Notes under the pieces: generated by a model | Databases searched by the model: none | The model's input: only the letters and a program-made list of their open reading frames with translations | Told to the model about the DNA's origin: nothing | Assembly: GCF_013201075.1 (NCBI RefSeq) | Contig: NZ_CP053708.1 | Coordinates: 3,105,501 to 3,169,500, forward strand | Direction of reading: 5' to 3' | DNA: 64,000 bases | Origin: Lichenicola cladoniae | GTDB taxonomy: Bacteria > Pseudomonadota > Alphaproteobacteria > Acetobacterales > Acetobacteraceae | Part shown: positions 15,131 through 25,112 of the stretch, piece by piece | Layout of the letters: each line of letters begins with the position of its first letter | Numbering within the stretch: the first letter of the stretch is position 1 | Position numbers and translations under genes: made by a program

Positions 15131-17847
15131 GCCAGCTTCCCGTCCTCGCACGGGCGCGCCGGCAGGCGGGCCGGGTCCTGTGGATCGAGCAGATCTGGCC
15201 GAGGTTGCTGCCGGCGATAGGCGTGCTGATCGTCGTGCTGATCGCATCGTTGCTGACGCTGCCGCAGCGCCTGCCGCTCTGGCTGCATGCGGCCCTGCTG
15301 CTCGCGATCGTCGCCTGCACCGGCCTGCTCCTGTATCGCCGGCTGGTCCTGCTCCGCGCGCCGGGCCTGCGCCGCCGCGACGACCGCATCGAGCGCGCGT
15401 CGGGACTGGCCCACCGTCCGCTGCTGGCGCTCGGCGACCAGCCCGCCTTCGACCACGCAGGCAACGATGCCACCAGCCGGATCTGGCAGGCCCATCTGCA
15501 TCGGACCGAGGCCGGCCTAAGCCGCTTGACCGCCGGGCCGCCACGGCTGGGGCTGCGTCGCCACGATCGCTACCGCCTGGGGTTGCCGCTGCTCGGAGTG
15601 CTGGTGGTCTGCCTGCTGCTGGCGGGGCGTGAGGCACCGATGCGGATCGCGTCCGGCTTCTGGCCGGGCCTGGACATTCCACTGGGACCCAGGCCCGCCC
15701 TGCAGGCCTGGATCACCCCGCCGGACTATGCCGGCGGCGCGCCGATCTTCCTGACCGATCCGCACGGTCGCTACGACGTGCCCGCCGGTGCCACGCTGAT
15801 GCTGAGCCTGACCGGGCTCGCATCGCGGCCCAGAGTCTCGATGCAGGGAACCGGCCCGGTCCGTTTCGTCCGGCTCTCGCCGACAAGCTGGACCCTCGGA
15901 CAGCCCCTCACCGGCAGCACGGTGGTCAGCGTGCGCGGCGCCGGCTACCGGCTGGCGGACTGGACCATCACCGTGCAGCCGATCCTGGCACCGGTGGTGA
16001 GCTGGGCCTCACCTCCCGGTCCGGCCACCAACGAACCGTGGCAAACCAAACTGCCCTGGTCGGTGTCCCACCGCTACGGCGTACAGACGCTCATGGCCGA
16101 GCTCAGGCTGACCAAACCAGGCCGGCGCGACCAGCCGGAGCGGGTCGTTCGCGTGCCGATCCCGATGCCGGGCAGCACGAAATCCGCCAAGGGGGTGGCA
16201 CTGCCCGACCTTTCGGCCGACCCGTGGGCGGGCGAACCGGTGACCGCGCGACTGCTGGCGACCGATGCATCGGGACAAACCGGCCGCAGTGCCGACGCGG
16301 CCTTCACCCTGCCGGCGCGGCCGTTCCGCAATCCGCTGGCGCGCGCGGTGCTGGATGTACGGCGGCGGCTGGCGCTCGGCCGGGAGCAGCCGGCGGAGGC
16401 CGCCGACGACCTGCAGGCGCTCGGCGACACGCCGGGTGCCTTCGCGCAGGATAGCAGCCTGTTCCTGAACCTCAGTGCCGATGCCTCGCTGCTTCGGCTT
16501 CAGCCTGCATCGCCCGCTGCGACCGACGAGGGCGTGTCCAGGCTGTGGGAGCTGGCGCTGGCACTCGAGGATGGCCTGCACAACGACCGCGACGGAGCGC
16601 GCGCGGCGCTCGACGTGCGGGCCGCCCAGGACGGGCTGTCGGCCCAGCTCGAACACATGCGGCAGCTCGGCGACCGCGGCCAGTCGGATCCGGAGCAGGC
16701 CAAGCTGCGTGCCAGGATCGATGCGCTGACGGCGGCGATCGCCCACCGGATGCAGGCGCTGGCGGCCCAGGCGCAGCGCGAACACACGGCGCTGCCGCCG
16801 ATGCCGGACCAGAAGATGCTGGGAGGCCAGGATCTGGCCCGCATGCTGCAGCAGATGCGGGATGCCGCCGCCGCCGGGCATCCGCAGGAGGCGATGCAGA
16901 TGCTGTCGCGCATGCAGGCGATGCTCGAGCACATGCGCGCCGCGACGCCGCGGGACCTGGAGAGCGCGCGCCAGCAGGCCCAGGCCCAGCAGCAGGCCAA
17001 GGAACAGATGGAGGCCGTGCAGGACCTGGTGCAGCGGCAGACCGCGCTGCTCGACCATGCCCAGTCCAGGCAGAACCAGGCCGACGCGGCGGAACAGGCC
17101 CGGGCCGGGACGCAGCAGGACGGCGAGGATGCCGTCGACCCGGCCACCCGCGACCTGATGCGCCAGCTCGGCATTCCGGAGGCAAGCCTGCCACCCCGGC
17201 GGGCGCCACCGCAGGCCGGATCGCCTCCAGGATCGCCGCAGCAGTCGCCATCCCAGGGAACGCCGCAAGCCGGTGCGACCGGACCGGACCAGCAATCCAG
17301 CCAGAAGTCCGACGGCCATGCCCAGCATGTGCTGCGCCGCGCGCTCGGCGAGTTGTCGACCGAGTTCAAGTCGTTGACCGGCAAGGCAGCGGCCGGGCTC
17401 AACGACGCCTCGAAGGCGATGGATCGGGCTCGCGACGCGCTGTCCGCAGGCCAGGATGCGCCGGCCGTGACGGCACAGATGCAGGCGCTCGCATCGCTCC
17501 AGAAAGGCGCGCAGCAGATGCGCAGTGCGATGTCCGGCAGCGGCAGCGGCGGTGGCAGCGGAATGGCGCTGCTCCCGGGCGACGGCCAGTCCGGGTCCGG
17601 CACGGGCAGCGAACCCGGCCAGGACGAGGCCAGCGGTGCCGAGCAGGACGGCAAAAAGGATCCGCTCGGTCGGCATCTGGCATCGGGCCATGCAGGCATG
17701 GATGATGGCTCGGACACCCACGTGCCGGACGCGACAGAGACCGGTCGTTCGCGCGAGATCGAGCGCGAGCTGCGCCGCCGGGACAGCGACCGTACTCGCC
17801 CGCAGCCCGAGCTGGACTATCTCGACCGCCTGCTCAAGCCGTTCTGA
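15127..17847 (+). CDS. TIGR02302/DUF4175 family membrane protein
   Basis: A 906-residue protein with two hydrophobic segments near the N-terminus (about residues 27-65, ending LLLYRRLVLL), a third at about 151-171 (YRLGLPLLGVLVVCLLLAG), then a large polar region with ITPPDYAGGAPIFLTD, as in the DUF4175/TIGR02302 family. The long C-terminal part is Gln/Ala/Pro/Gly-rich with predicted coiled coil (QQAQAQQQAKEQMEAVQDLV) and ends in a charged RELRRRDSDR tail. Function is unknown; a membrane-anchored role is likely. It is coupled to lysA by a four-base overlap, a linkage common in alphaproteobacteria. Confidence 0.88.
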   Translation: MSQLPVLARARRQAGRVLWIEQIWPRLLPAIGVLIVVLIASLLTLPQRLPLWLHAALLLAIVACTGLLLYRRLVLLRAPGLRRRDDRIERASGLAHRPLLALGDQPAFDHAGNDATSRIWQAHLHRTEAGLSRLTAGPPRLGLRRHDRYRLGLPLLGVLVVCLLLAGREAPMRIASGFWPGLDIPLGPRPALQAWITPPDYAGGAPIFLTDPHGRYDVPAGATLMLSLTGLASRPRVSMQGTGPVRFVRLSPTSWTLGQPLTGSTVVSVRGAGYRLADWTITVQPILAPVVSWASPPGPATNEPWQTKLPWSVSHRYGVQTLMAELRLTKPGRRDQPERVVRVPIPMPGSTKSAKGVALPDLSADPWAGEPVTARLLATDASGQTGRSADAAFTLPARPFRNPLARAVLDVRRRLALGREQPAEAADDLQALGDTPGAFAQDSSLFLNLSADASLLRLQPASPAATDEGVSRLWELALALEDGLHNDRDGARAALDVRAAQDGLSAQLEHMRQLGDRGQSDPEQAKLRARIDALTAAIAHRMQALAAQAQREHTALPPMPDQKMLGGQDLARMLQQMRDAAAAGHPQEAMQMLSRMQAMLEHMRAATPRDLESARQQAQAQQQAKEQMEAVQDLVQRQTALLDHAQSRQNQADAAEQARAGTQQDGEDAVDPATRDLMRQLGIPEASLPPRRAPPQAGSPPGSPQQSPSQGTPQAGATGPDQQSSQKSDGHAQHVLRRALGELSTEFKSLTGKAAAGLNDASKAMDRARDALSAGQDAPAVTAQMQALASLQKGAQQMRSAMSGSGSGGGSGMALLPGDGQSGSGTGSEPGQDEASGAEQDGKKDPLGRHLASGHAGMDDGSDTHVPDATETGRSREIERELRRRDSDRTRPQPELDYLDRLLKPF

Positions 17848-17850
17848 TGA

Positions 17851-19401
17851 TCAGCCGCCCGGGATGGTACCCTGCATGAAGTCGAGCTGTATCGTGCGGA
17901 ACCCGGCACGAGCGGCGATGGTCGGACCGAGTTCGAGATAGGGATCGCCGGTCCCGCCCGCGCGCGGCCACCGGGCGGAGGACACGGACGCCCCGTCCCC
18001 GTTCGGATCGCCGGTCGTGGCGAACCGGGTCCAGGCAGTCATCATCGTTTCCGACAATGCTCGGTCCTGGGCGGATGCCAGGCGTCCGAGCGTGCCGAAC
18101 ACGAACGCGACCTCGGCTGCGTGGCGCGGCGGCAAGCCAAGGATCGGTTCGGCAAACACATACCTGAACGCGCGCGGCTCACGCGACGCGCCGGCCCGGC
18201 CGAGCATCCGCGCACCCTCGTAGAACAGGCCGTCGCCGATGATGTCGGCACCGGAACGCAGGGCGGATTCGGGATCGTGCGCAGGATAGACCAGTGCCGC
18301 CTGCGCGGCCTGCGTGCCGAACAGCAGCGACAGGCGCTGGGCGTAGGCCCCGGGCGACAGGCCGCGCCAATGTGCCGCGAACGACAGGCCCTCGTCGGCA
18401 TTGGTGCCGATCATCATCGGCATCCGGAACCCGGCCGGTGATTCCAGCAGCGCGTTCGGCTGGTCCGGCAGCACCTGCCCGTCGACCACCGGGAACGGCA
18501 GCGGTACCGGTGCCATCCGTGGCGCCCGCGACTGGATCATGAGGTTCGCGGCCACCAGCGACTGCGCCGGGGCACGCCGCAGCGCCGCGAGATCGGACCC
18601 GATCGAGAGGCCGGTGCGCTCCGCCTCGGCCAGCGTCATGAAGCGCCAGCCGAGCGCCGGGCTCTCCAGGATCGCCCGGGCAAAAAGCCCGCGCGCCAGC
18701 GGCGACGCCAGCAGCATCGCGACCGAGGTGCCGCCGGCGGACTCGCCGAACAGCGTGACCCTGCGCGGATCGCCGCCGAATGCGCCGATATTGGCCTGTA
18801 TCCAGCGCAGTGCCCGGATCTGGTCGAGCAGCCCGTAATTGCCGGACGTGCCGCCCCCCTCGCGCGTGAGCGCCGGATGGGCCAGGAAGCCGAAAACCCC
18901 GAGCCGGTAGTTCAGCGTGACCAGCAACACCTTGTGGCCGGCCAGCGCGGTTCCGTCATAGACCGGCTCGGCGCCGGAGCCGAACACGAAGCCGCCGCCA
19001 TGCACGAACACCATGACCGGCAGCGGCGGGCCGTGACGCCGAAGCGGCGCCCACACGTTCAGAGACAGGCAATCCTCCGACGGGATCGCGGTGACGTCGC
19101 CACGGTGCGACTGCATGCAGGCGGGCCCGGCGCGCGTGGCATCGCGGACCCCGGACCAGGGTAACGGCGGCTGCGGCGGACGCCAGCGCAGTGGTCCGAC
19201 CGGGGGCACCGCATACGGGATGGCCATGAAGGCCTGCACCCCGGGGTCGTTGGTCGCGCGCCCGAGCAGCGCACCATCCGCGACATGCACCACCGGCCCG
19301 GCATCGCCGGCCACCGCCCCGCGCAGGCACACCAGCAGCAGGAACAACAGGAAACAGCCCCGTGGCGATCGGTGCGGGCGATAGCGGTCCGGCAAGGTCA
19401 T
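17851..19401 (-). CDS. Secreted type-B carboxylesterase
   Basis: A protein of about 516 residues with a signal peptide (basic start, then CFLLFLLLVCLRGAVA) and the carboxylesterase/lipase fold. EDCLSLNVWAP and FVHGGGFVFGSG make the oxyanion region, FGESAGGTSVAMLL is the nucleophile elbow, and the acid and His lie further on in the alpha/beta core. It should hydrolyse short-chain carboxylic esters in the periplasm or outside the cell. An in-frame start at 19416 is also possible. It converges on the DUF4175 gene with only three bases between stops. Confidence 0.9.
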   Translation of the reverse strand: MTLPDRYRPHRSPRGCFLLFLLLVCLRGAVAGDAGPVVHVADGALLGRATNDPGVQAFMAIPYAVPPVGPLRWRPPQPPLPWSGVRDATRAGPACMQSHRGDVTAIPSEDCLSLNVWAPLRRHGPPLPVMVFVHGGGFVFGSGAEPVYDGTALAGHKVLLVTLNYRLGVFGFLAHPALTREGGGTSGNYGLLDQIRALRWIQANIGAFGGDPRRVTLFGESAGGTSVAMLLASPLARGLFARAILESPALGWRFMTLAEAERTGLSIGSDLAALRRAPAQSLVAANLMIQSRAPRMAPVPLPFPVVDGQVLPDQPNALLESPAGFRMPMMIGTNADEGLSFAAHWRGLSPGAYAQRLSLLFGTQAAQAALVYPAHDPESALRSGADIIGDGLFYEGARMLGRAGASREPRAFRYVFAEPILGLPPRHAAEVAFVFGTLGRLASAQDRALSETMMTAWTRFATTGDPNGDGASVSSARWPRAGGTGDPYLELGPTIAARAGFRTIQLDFMQGTIPGG

Positions 19402-19683
19402 GGCGCGGTCAGTCACCCTGCAGCAGATCTGGACACGTAAGGCAGTCTACCCGATGCCGGGGGCGTTCCGGCGGACGGCATTGCCGCAGACAAACCCGAG
19501 AAACGTCCTGACTGCGCGCGACTGATTAAAAGCCCGACTATCGAGAGCACGGACATGGCTGGCTCCGGGACAAGGGCACGATGCCCGGTTCTGCAGGCAA
19601 GAGGCACATCAGTCTATCGCAAGGCCGCGATCCGGCAGGCGTCGTCGCTGCCAACATCCAACGGATCCAATTGCGCCCGCGGG

Positions 19684-20637
19684 TCAGCCGAGCAGCGCAC
19701 GGACCTCGTCGAAGGATGGGGCCGCGTCCGCCGCACCTCGTCTGGTGGTCGCGAGCGCACCGCACGCGGCAGCGAACCGCACCGCGTCGCCCAGCGTGTC
19801 GCCGCGCGCCAGTGCCACCGCCAGCCCGCCATTGAAGCAGTCCCCGGCAGCGACGCTGTCGATCGCCTGCACCTGGAACGGCGGCACGAACCCACTATCC
19901 CGTCCGTCGCGCCAGAACACTCCGCGTGCGCCCAGCTTGACGATCGCCCGCGTCAGGCCCTTCGCCTGCAACCGGTCTGCGGCGAGTGCCGCCGAGGCCG
20001 CATCGGTCGGCCGGATACCGACCAGCCGTTCGGTCTCGGTCTCGTTCGGCGTCACCAGATCGACCAGGCTCCAGGCCTCGTCCGGCAGGCCGTCCAAAGG
20101 CGCGGGTGCCGGGTCCAGGATCACCAGCGCACCGGCGGCCCGCGCACGTCGTGCGGCCTCCAGGCTGGCCGGCATCGGGATTTCGAGCTGCAGCAGCAGC
20201 ACGCGCGTCTGCCTCAGCAACGCGTCGATGGCATCGACGTCGGTGACATCGAGTTCCATGTTCGCGCCGCCGGCAAAGGTGATCATATTCTCGCTGTTGG
20301 CATCGACGCCGATCAGGGCGATGCCGGTCGGATGGTCCGGGTCGCTGCGCAGCGCGGACAGGCCGACACCGAAACCGGCCAGATGGGTCCGCGCGAGCTC
20401 CCCGAACGCATCGGTGCCGGTACGCCCGGCCAGCTCGACCCGCAGCCCGAGCGACGCCGCCAGCCTGGAGGCGGCGGCTGCCTGATTGGCGCCCTTGCCG
20501 CCGAGCCCCATCGCGTAGCGGCTGGCATGGATGGTCTCGCCCGGACGCGGCAGTCGGTCCGAATAGGCGATGATGTCGATGTTCACGCTGCCGAGCGACA
20601 GGATGAGCCCGGCATCCCGCTTGGTTTCGGAAGACAT
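19684..20637 (-). CDS. rbsK: Ribokinase (PfkB family)
   Basis: A 317-residue sugar kinase that phosphorylates ribose at O5. Signatures are GLGGKGANQAAAASRLA near residue 45, the anion-hole/catalytic motif DSVAAGDCFNGGLAVALA near residue 262, and TPNETETERLVG. The ATG at 20637 yields the standard N-terminus LILSLGSVNIDIIAYSDRLP. It lies 70 bases downstream of two MFS genes on the same strand and may share their transcript, which would suggest sugar uptake, but no ribose ABC transporter is present. Confidence 0.92.
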   Translation of the reverse strand: MSSETKRDAGLILSLGSVNIDIIAYSDRLPRPGETIHASRYAMGLGGKGANQAAAASRLAASLGLRVELAGRTGTDAFGELARTHLAGFGVGLSALRSDPDHPTGIALIGVDANSENMITFAGGANMELDVTDVDAIDALLRQTRVLLLQLEIPMPASLEAARRARAAGALVILDPAPAPLDGLPDEAWSLVDLVTPNETETERLVGIRPTDAASAALAADRLQAKGLTRAIVKLGARGVFWRDGRDSGFVPPFQVQAIDSVAAGDCFNGGLAVALARGDTLGDAVRFAAACGALATTRRGAADAAPSFDEVRALLG

Positions 20638-20707
20638 CGATCCTGCTCCTGTCCCGGCCTTTGCAGGAGCTTCTGGCATGTGCGCCGGAGCCGGTCGAGA
20701 CGTCGCG

Positions 20708-21988
20708 TCAGCCGGTCGATTCCGGCGCAAGGAACACCGCCGCCAGTCCGATCGCCGCGACGCCGGCCACGTAATGCGCCGGAGCCAGCCTATCGAGATG
20801 AACCAGCCACGACACCAGCAACGGGGTGGCGCCGCCGAACACCGCATAAGCGACATTGTAGGAGAAGGAGAGGCCGCTGAACCGAACCGAAGCCGGGAAC
20901 GCGCGTACCATCAGCACCGGCGTCAGGCTGGCCACGCCGGCACCGGCGCCGGCCAGCAGGTAGAGCCAGACCAGCGCATCCGGCCTGGACGCCGCACCCA
21001 GGTAAAGCGCGTAGGTCGAGCCGACCAGCAGCAGCGTGACCGGCACCGCCGTCCGCCTGAGCCCGAACCGGTCGGTGGCCATGCCGACCATGACCGCCGA
21101 TACGCACAGCGATGCGGTCCCGGCGAGATTGGCCAGCAGCGTATCGCGTGGCGACAGCGCGAACAGTTTCTGCAGCAGCGACGGCGTCATCAGGATCACC
21201 ACCACGATCGCCGCGGTCAGCATCCAGGTGCTGGCCATCGAGGCCACCACCGCCGCACGGTGCCGCCGCAGCACCGCACGCAGCGGCATCTCACGCGCCT
21301 GCCTGGCGCGGCCGCGCATTTCCAGGAACACCGGCGTCTCCTCGAGCCAGCGCCGCAGCACCATGGCGGCGAACCCGAACACCCCGCCGACCAGGAACGG
21401 CAGCCGCCACCAGCCGCCGGCGATCTGTGCCGGGGTCAGGGCGAGGTCGATCGAGGTCGCCATCAGCGATCCGAGCAGGATGCCGCCGGTCAGGCCGCCG
21501 GTCAGCAGCCCGACGGCCAGCCCGACCCGTCCCGGAGCCGCATGCTCGGCGACGAACACCCACCCGCCGGGCGCCTCGCCGCCGATCGCCGCACCCTGCA
21601 TCACCCGCATCGCCAGCAGCAGCAGCGGCGCCAGCGCACCGATCCGCGCGTAGGTCGGCAGCAGGCCGATCAGCAGCGTCGGGATCGCCATCAGCAGCAC
21701 GCTGAAGGTGAACACGCGCTTGCGGCCGACGGTGTCGCCGAAATGCGCCATGATCACCCCGCCGAGCGGACGCGCCAGGTAGCCGGCGGCGAACAGCCCG
21801 AAGGTCTGCAGCTGCCGCAGCCAGTCCGGCAGGTCGGCCGGAAAGAAAAGCCTGCCGATCACGCCCGTAAAAAACACGAAGATCACGAAATCATAGAACT
21901 CGAGCATGCCGCCGAGCGAGGCGAGACCGAGCGTGCGTATCTCGATCGGCGACAATGGCCTGCGGCGCGGGGAGGTGGTGGTGCTCAT
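20708..21988 (-). CDS. MFS transporter, metabolite:H+ symporter type
   Basis: A 426-residue 12-helix transporter. The N-terminus GGMLEFYDFVIFVFFTGVIG and the loop motif HFGDTVGRKRVF are typical of the MHS branch (KgtP/ProP/ShiA relatives), which imports carboxylates or betaines with protons. MQGAAIGGEAPGGWVFVAEH is the helix-4/5 motif. Its ATG overlaps the stop of the upstream MFS gene by four bases. Substrate unknown. Confidence 0.9.
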   Translation of the reverse strand: MSTTTSPRRRPLSPIEIRTLGLASLGGMLEFYDFVIFVFFTGVIGRLFFPADLPDWLRQLQTFGLFAAGYLARPLGGVIMAHFGDTVGRKRVFTFSVLLMAIPTLLIGLLPTYARIGALAPLLLLAMRVMQGAAIGGEAPGGWVFVAEHAAPGRVGLAVGLLTGGLTGGILLGSLMATSIDLALTPAQIAGGWWRLPFLVGGVFGFAAMVLRRWLEETPVFLEMRGRARQAREMPLRAVLRRHRAAVVASMASTWMLTAAIVVVILMTPSLLQKLFALSPRDTLLANLAGTASLCVSAVMVGMATDRFGLRRTAVPVTLLLVGSTYALYLGAASRPDALVWLYLLAGAGAGVASLTPVLMVRAFPASVRFSGLSFSYNVAYAVFGGATPLLVSWLVHLDRLAPAHYVAGVAAIGLAAVFLAPESTG

Positions 21989-23184
21989 TCTGAGGATCGG
22001 TCTCCGGTGCGTCGCCCAAGCAGTGCCGACCCGGCCAGCAGCGCGCAAGCCACGTAGGCGGCCACGCCGACGAACCACACCGTGCCGGGCAGCGTGTGCA
22101 AGGTGGCGGCGAACAGCAGCGTCACCAGCAGCGGCCCGACCACGCCGGCGAGGTTGGCCAGGCTCGACAGCGTGCCCTGCAGCTCGCCCTGACGCGCCGG
22201 ACCGACCGCGCCGGATAACGATGCCTGCAACGCCGGCAGACCGACCCCGCCGGCCGACAGCAGCGGCATGATCGCGAACGGCATCCAGCCACGCGTCGCC
22301 AGTCCCATCAGTGCGTAGCCGCCGGCATCGAGCACCATGCCGAGCAGGATGGTGCCGCCCTCGCCCATCCTGCGGGTCAGCGGACCGGTCAGGAATGCCT
22401 GGCTCAATGCGAACAGCAGCCCGTAGCAGGCGAACGACCAGCCGACCACCAGCGGCGTCCAGCCGTAGCGGGCCTGGCCATACAGCACCCAGATCGACAT
22501 CGGGATCTGGCCGACCAGGCACATCACGCAATAGATGCCGATCATCGGCAGCAGCAAGGGCATCGAACCAAGCCGGCGCAACGAGGAGAACGCGTTCATT
22601 CCGGACAGTCGCAGCGGCGAGCGGTCGCGCAGGCGATCCGGTTCCGGCAACAGAAACCAGGCCAGCAGCAGGTTGAGCCCGTTGAGGCCTGCCGCCGCCA
22701 GGAACGGCAGGGCAAGCCAGATCTGCCCCAGGCTGCCGCCGAGGATCGGACCGGCTATCCAGCCGATGCCCATCACCGCGTTCAGCGTGCCGTAGCGGCG
22801 CGCGCGATCGGCTTCCGGGGTGAGGTCGGCGATGGTAGCCGAGATGACCGCCATGTTGGCGGCCGTGACCCCGCCGAGCACCCGGGCCAGATAGAGCACC
22901 CATAGCGAGCCGGCGAACCCGGTCAGCAGGTAGTCGGCGGCACCGCCGGCCAGCGAGAGCAGCAGGATCGGCCGCCGTCCGAACCGGTCGCTGAGCGCCC
23001 CGAGGACAGGTGCGCACAGGAATTGCATCAGAGCGAACGTCGAGATCAGCGCGCCGTAATGCACCGCGATCGGGCGGTCGCCGGCCAGGTGGCGCAGCAG
23101 CGCCGGCAGGATCGGGATGATCAGCCCGACCCCGATCGCATCGATCAGCGCTGCAAGATAAAGCACGGCGAGCGCGCGATTCAT
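21985..23184 (-). CDS. MFS transporter, TetA-like drug:H+ antiporter family
   Basis: A 399-residue protein with 12 predicted helices. The N-terminus LIDAIGVGLIIPILPALLRH and the loop GALSDRFGRRPILLLSL are characteristic of the TCR/Tet group of 12-TM exporters, followed by ARVLGGVTAANMAVISA. Similar chromosomal genes export diverse small molecules, so tetracycline resistance should not be assumed. It is the first gene of a likely operon with the MHS transporter and ribokinase, and is divergent from the Kef-type antiporter gene with a 152-base gap. Confidence 0.9.
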   Translation of the reverse strand: MNRALAVLYLAALIDAIGVGLIIPILPALLRHLAGDRPIAVHYGALISTFALMQFLCAPVLGALSDRFGRRPILLLSLAGGAADYLLTGFAGSLWVLYLARVLGGVTAANMAVISATIADLTPEADRARRYGTLNAVMGIGWIAGPILGGSLGQIWLALPFLAAAGLNGLNLLLAWFLLPEPDRLRDRSPLRLSGMNAFSSLRRLGSMPLLLPMIGIYCVMCLVGQIPMSIWVLYGQARYGWTPLVVGWSFACYGLLFALSQAFLTGPLTRRMGEGGTILLGMVLDAGGYALMGLATRGWMPFAIMPLLSAGGVGLPALQASLSGAVGPARQGELQGTLSSLANLAGVVGPLLVTLLFAATLHTLPGTVWFVGVAAYVACALLAGSALLGRRTGDRSSE

Positions 23185-23336
23185 GGAAGCTCCCGCCGCC
23201 GTGTCGATGATTCGGGCGATGGCCGCCGTCGCCAGGAGCCCATCCGATCATGCGGCCGGCGCGTCAAGCGAAACGGTTGTCTCGCCTGATCGGCTCCCGG
23301 CGGTGCATCATGCCGCGGACCGCGGGAGCCTTACGG

Positions 23337-25112
23337 ATGCTGAACACACTCGTCGCCTTGCTCCTGGCCAGCGTGCTCGCGGTGCCGTTGTCGCGCCGCG
23401 CCGGATTCGGCAGCGTGCTCGGCTACCTGGTCGGGGGCGTGGTGATCGGCCCGTCGGTGCTGGGTCTGGTGTCGGGCGTCTCGCAGATCGCCACCGTGTC
23501 CGAGTTCGGGGTGGTGATGCTGCTGTTCCTGATCGGGCTCGAACTGCGCCCGGCCCGGCTCTGGACGCTGCGCCGCTCGGTGTTCGGGCTGGGGTCGGCG
23601 CAGGTGCTGGTCAGCGCCTGCGTCCTCGCCGCGCTGATCCATTATTGGGGCGGGCTGGACTGGCCGGCCTGCGCCGCCCTGGGCGCCGGCCTGGCACTCT
23701 CCTCGACGGCGATCGTGCTGCCGATGCTGGCCGAGCGGCAATTGCTGGAAACACGGGCCGGACGCGACAGCTTCTCGGTGCTGCTGTTCCAGGATCTCTC
23801 GTTCATTCCGCTGGTGGCACTGGTTCCGCTGCTGGCGAACGGACACGCGCATCACCTGTCAGCCGGGCTGCCCTGGCGCACCGTCGGGCTGGCGCTGCTG
23901 GCGGTGGGTGCGATCCTGGTCGGCGGACTGGTGCTGCTGCCGCGGGTGTTCCGGTTGATCGGCGGCGCGCGCACCCCGGAAGTCTTTACGGCAATGGCGC
24001 TGCTGACCGTCGCCGGCACGGCATGGCTGGCCGACGAGGTCGGGCTGTCGATGTCGCTCGGCGCGTTCCTCGCCGGCGTGCTGCTGTCGAACTCGGAATA
24101 CCGGCACGAGCTGGAAGCCGACATCCAGCCGTTCGAGGGCGTGCTGCTCGGATTCTTCTTCATGTCGGTCGGCATGACGGCGCGGCTGGACCTGCTGGTG
24201 TCGGACCCAGGCAGCATCCTGGCTGCGGTGGGTGCGCTACTGCTGGTCAAGGCGGCGATCGGCTACGGGCTAGGGCGCATCGGCGGCCAGGACAGTGCCA
24301 CGGCGATCCGGTTCGGCCTGGCCCTGCCGCAGGGCAGCGAGTTCAGCTTCGTGCTGTTCGGCGCGGCGGTGACCGCCGGCAGCCTGGCCGGACCGGTCGC
24401 CGATCGCGCGACCCTGGTGATCGCCTTGTCGATGGCGGCGACCCCGATCCTGTTCGCGATGTCGGAGCGGTTGCTGCTGCCGCGCCTCGAACGCCGCAAG
24501 AAGGAACCGGTCTACGACATGGTGTCGACGCAGAACGCACCGGTGATCATCTGCGGTTTCGGCCGCATGGGCCAGATCGTCGGACGCGTGCTGCGCACCC
24601 AGGGGATCGCCTATACGGCACTGGAGCAGGATGCGACGCAGATCGAGGTGATCCGGCGGTTCGGCACCAAGGTCTATTACGGCGACCCCGGCCGTCCCGA
24701 CCTGCTGCGGGCCGCCGGCGCCGAGACGGCACGGCTGCTGGTGGTGACGCTGGGCGATCCGGACGACGTGCTGCGGGTGGTGGACATGGCGCGGCGCACG
24801 TTTCCGAACCTTCGGATCATGGCGCGTGCCCGCAACCGGCGGCACGCACACCTGCTCATGGAGCGCGACATCCCGCTGATCGTACGCGAAACGTTTCATT
24901 CGGCGTTGCAGATGACCGAACTGGTGCTGGGAGAACTCGGGCTTGACCAGGCGCGTGCTCATGACGCGGTCGAGGCGTTCCGCGAAGCCGACGAGGCGAC
25001 GCTCATCCGCACCGTCGCGATCCGTGACGACGAGAAATTGCTGATCCAGAGTTCCAAGCAGCAAAACGACGAACTGACCGAGCTGTTCAGCGCCGACCGG
25101 CCGGCGCTCTGA
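23337..25112 (+). CDS. Kef-type monovalent cation:proton antiporter
   Basis: A 591-residue CPA2 transporter. About 12 membrane helices occupy residues 1-385, with FGVVMLLFLIGLELRPARLW and the LLGFFFMSVGMTARLDLLV segment typical of KefB/KefC. An RCK N (TrkA-N) domain follows at about 401-520, beginning APVIICGFGRMGQIVGRVL, which binds NAD(H) or glutathione adducts and gates the channel. It should expel K+ or Na+ during electrophilic or pH stress. The ATG at 23337 has GGGAG nine bases upstream; in-frame ATGs further up are less convincing. Confidence 0.92.
   Translation: MLNTLVALLLASVLAVPLSRRAGFGSVLGYLVGGVVIGPSVLGLVSGVSQIATVSEFGVVMLLFLIGLELRPARLWTLRRSVFGLGSAQVLVSACVLAALIHYWGGLDWPACAALGAGLALSSTAIVLPMLAERQLLETRAGRDSFSVLLFQDLSFIPLVALVPLLANGHAHHLSAGLPWRTVGLALLAVGAILVGGLVLLPRVFRLIGGARTPEVFTAMALLTVAGTAWLADEVGLSMSLGAFLAGVLLSNSEYRHELEADIQPFEGVLLGFFFMSVGMTARLDLLVSDPGSILAAVGALLLVKAAIGYGLGRIGGQDSATAIRFGLALPQGSEFSFVLFGAAVTAGSLAGPVADRATLVIALSMAATPILFAMSERLLLPRLERRKKEPVYDMVSTQNAPVIICGFGRMGQIVGRVLRTQGIAYTALEQDATQIEVIRRFGTKVYYGDPGRPDLLRAAGAETARLLVVTLGDPDDVLRVVDMARRTFPNLRIMARARNRRHAHLLMERDIPLIVRETFHSALQMTELVLGELGLDQARAHDAVEAFREADEATLIRTVAIRDDEKLLIQSSKQQNDELTELFSADRPAL

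Noticed and set aside
19555-22057. Long plus-strand ORFs over ribokinase and the MHS transporter (441 and 495 aa)
   Set aside because: They are antisense to genes with full catalytic and membrane motifs, and are rich in Arg, Gln and Pro as expected of shadows.
21985-23184. Tetracycline resistance gene
   Set aside because: It belongs to the TetA-like MFS family, but chromosomal relatives have varied substrates and no tetR is adjacent.
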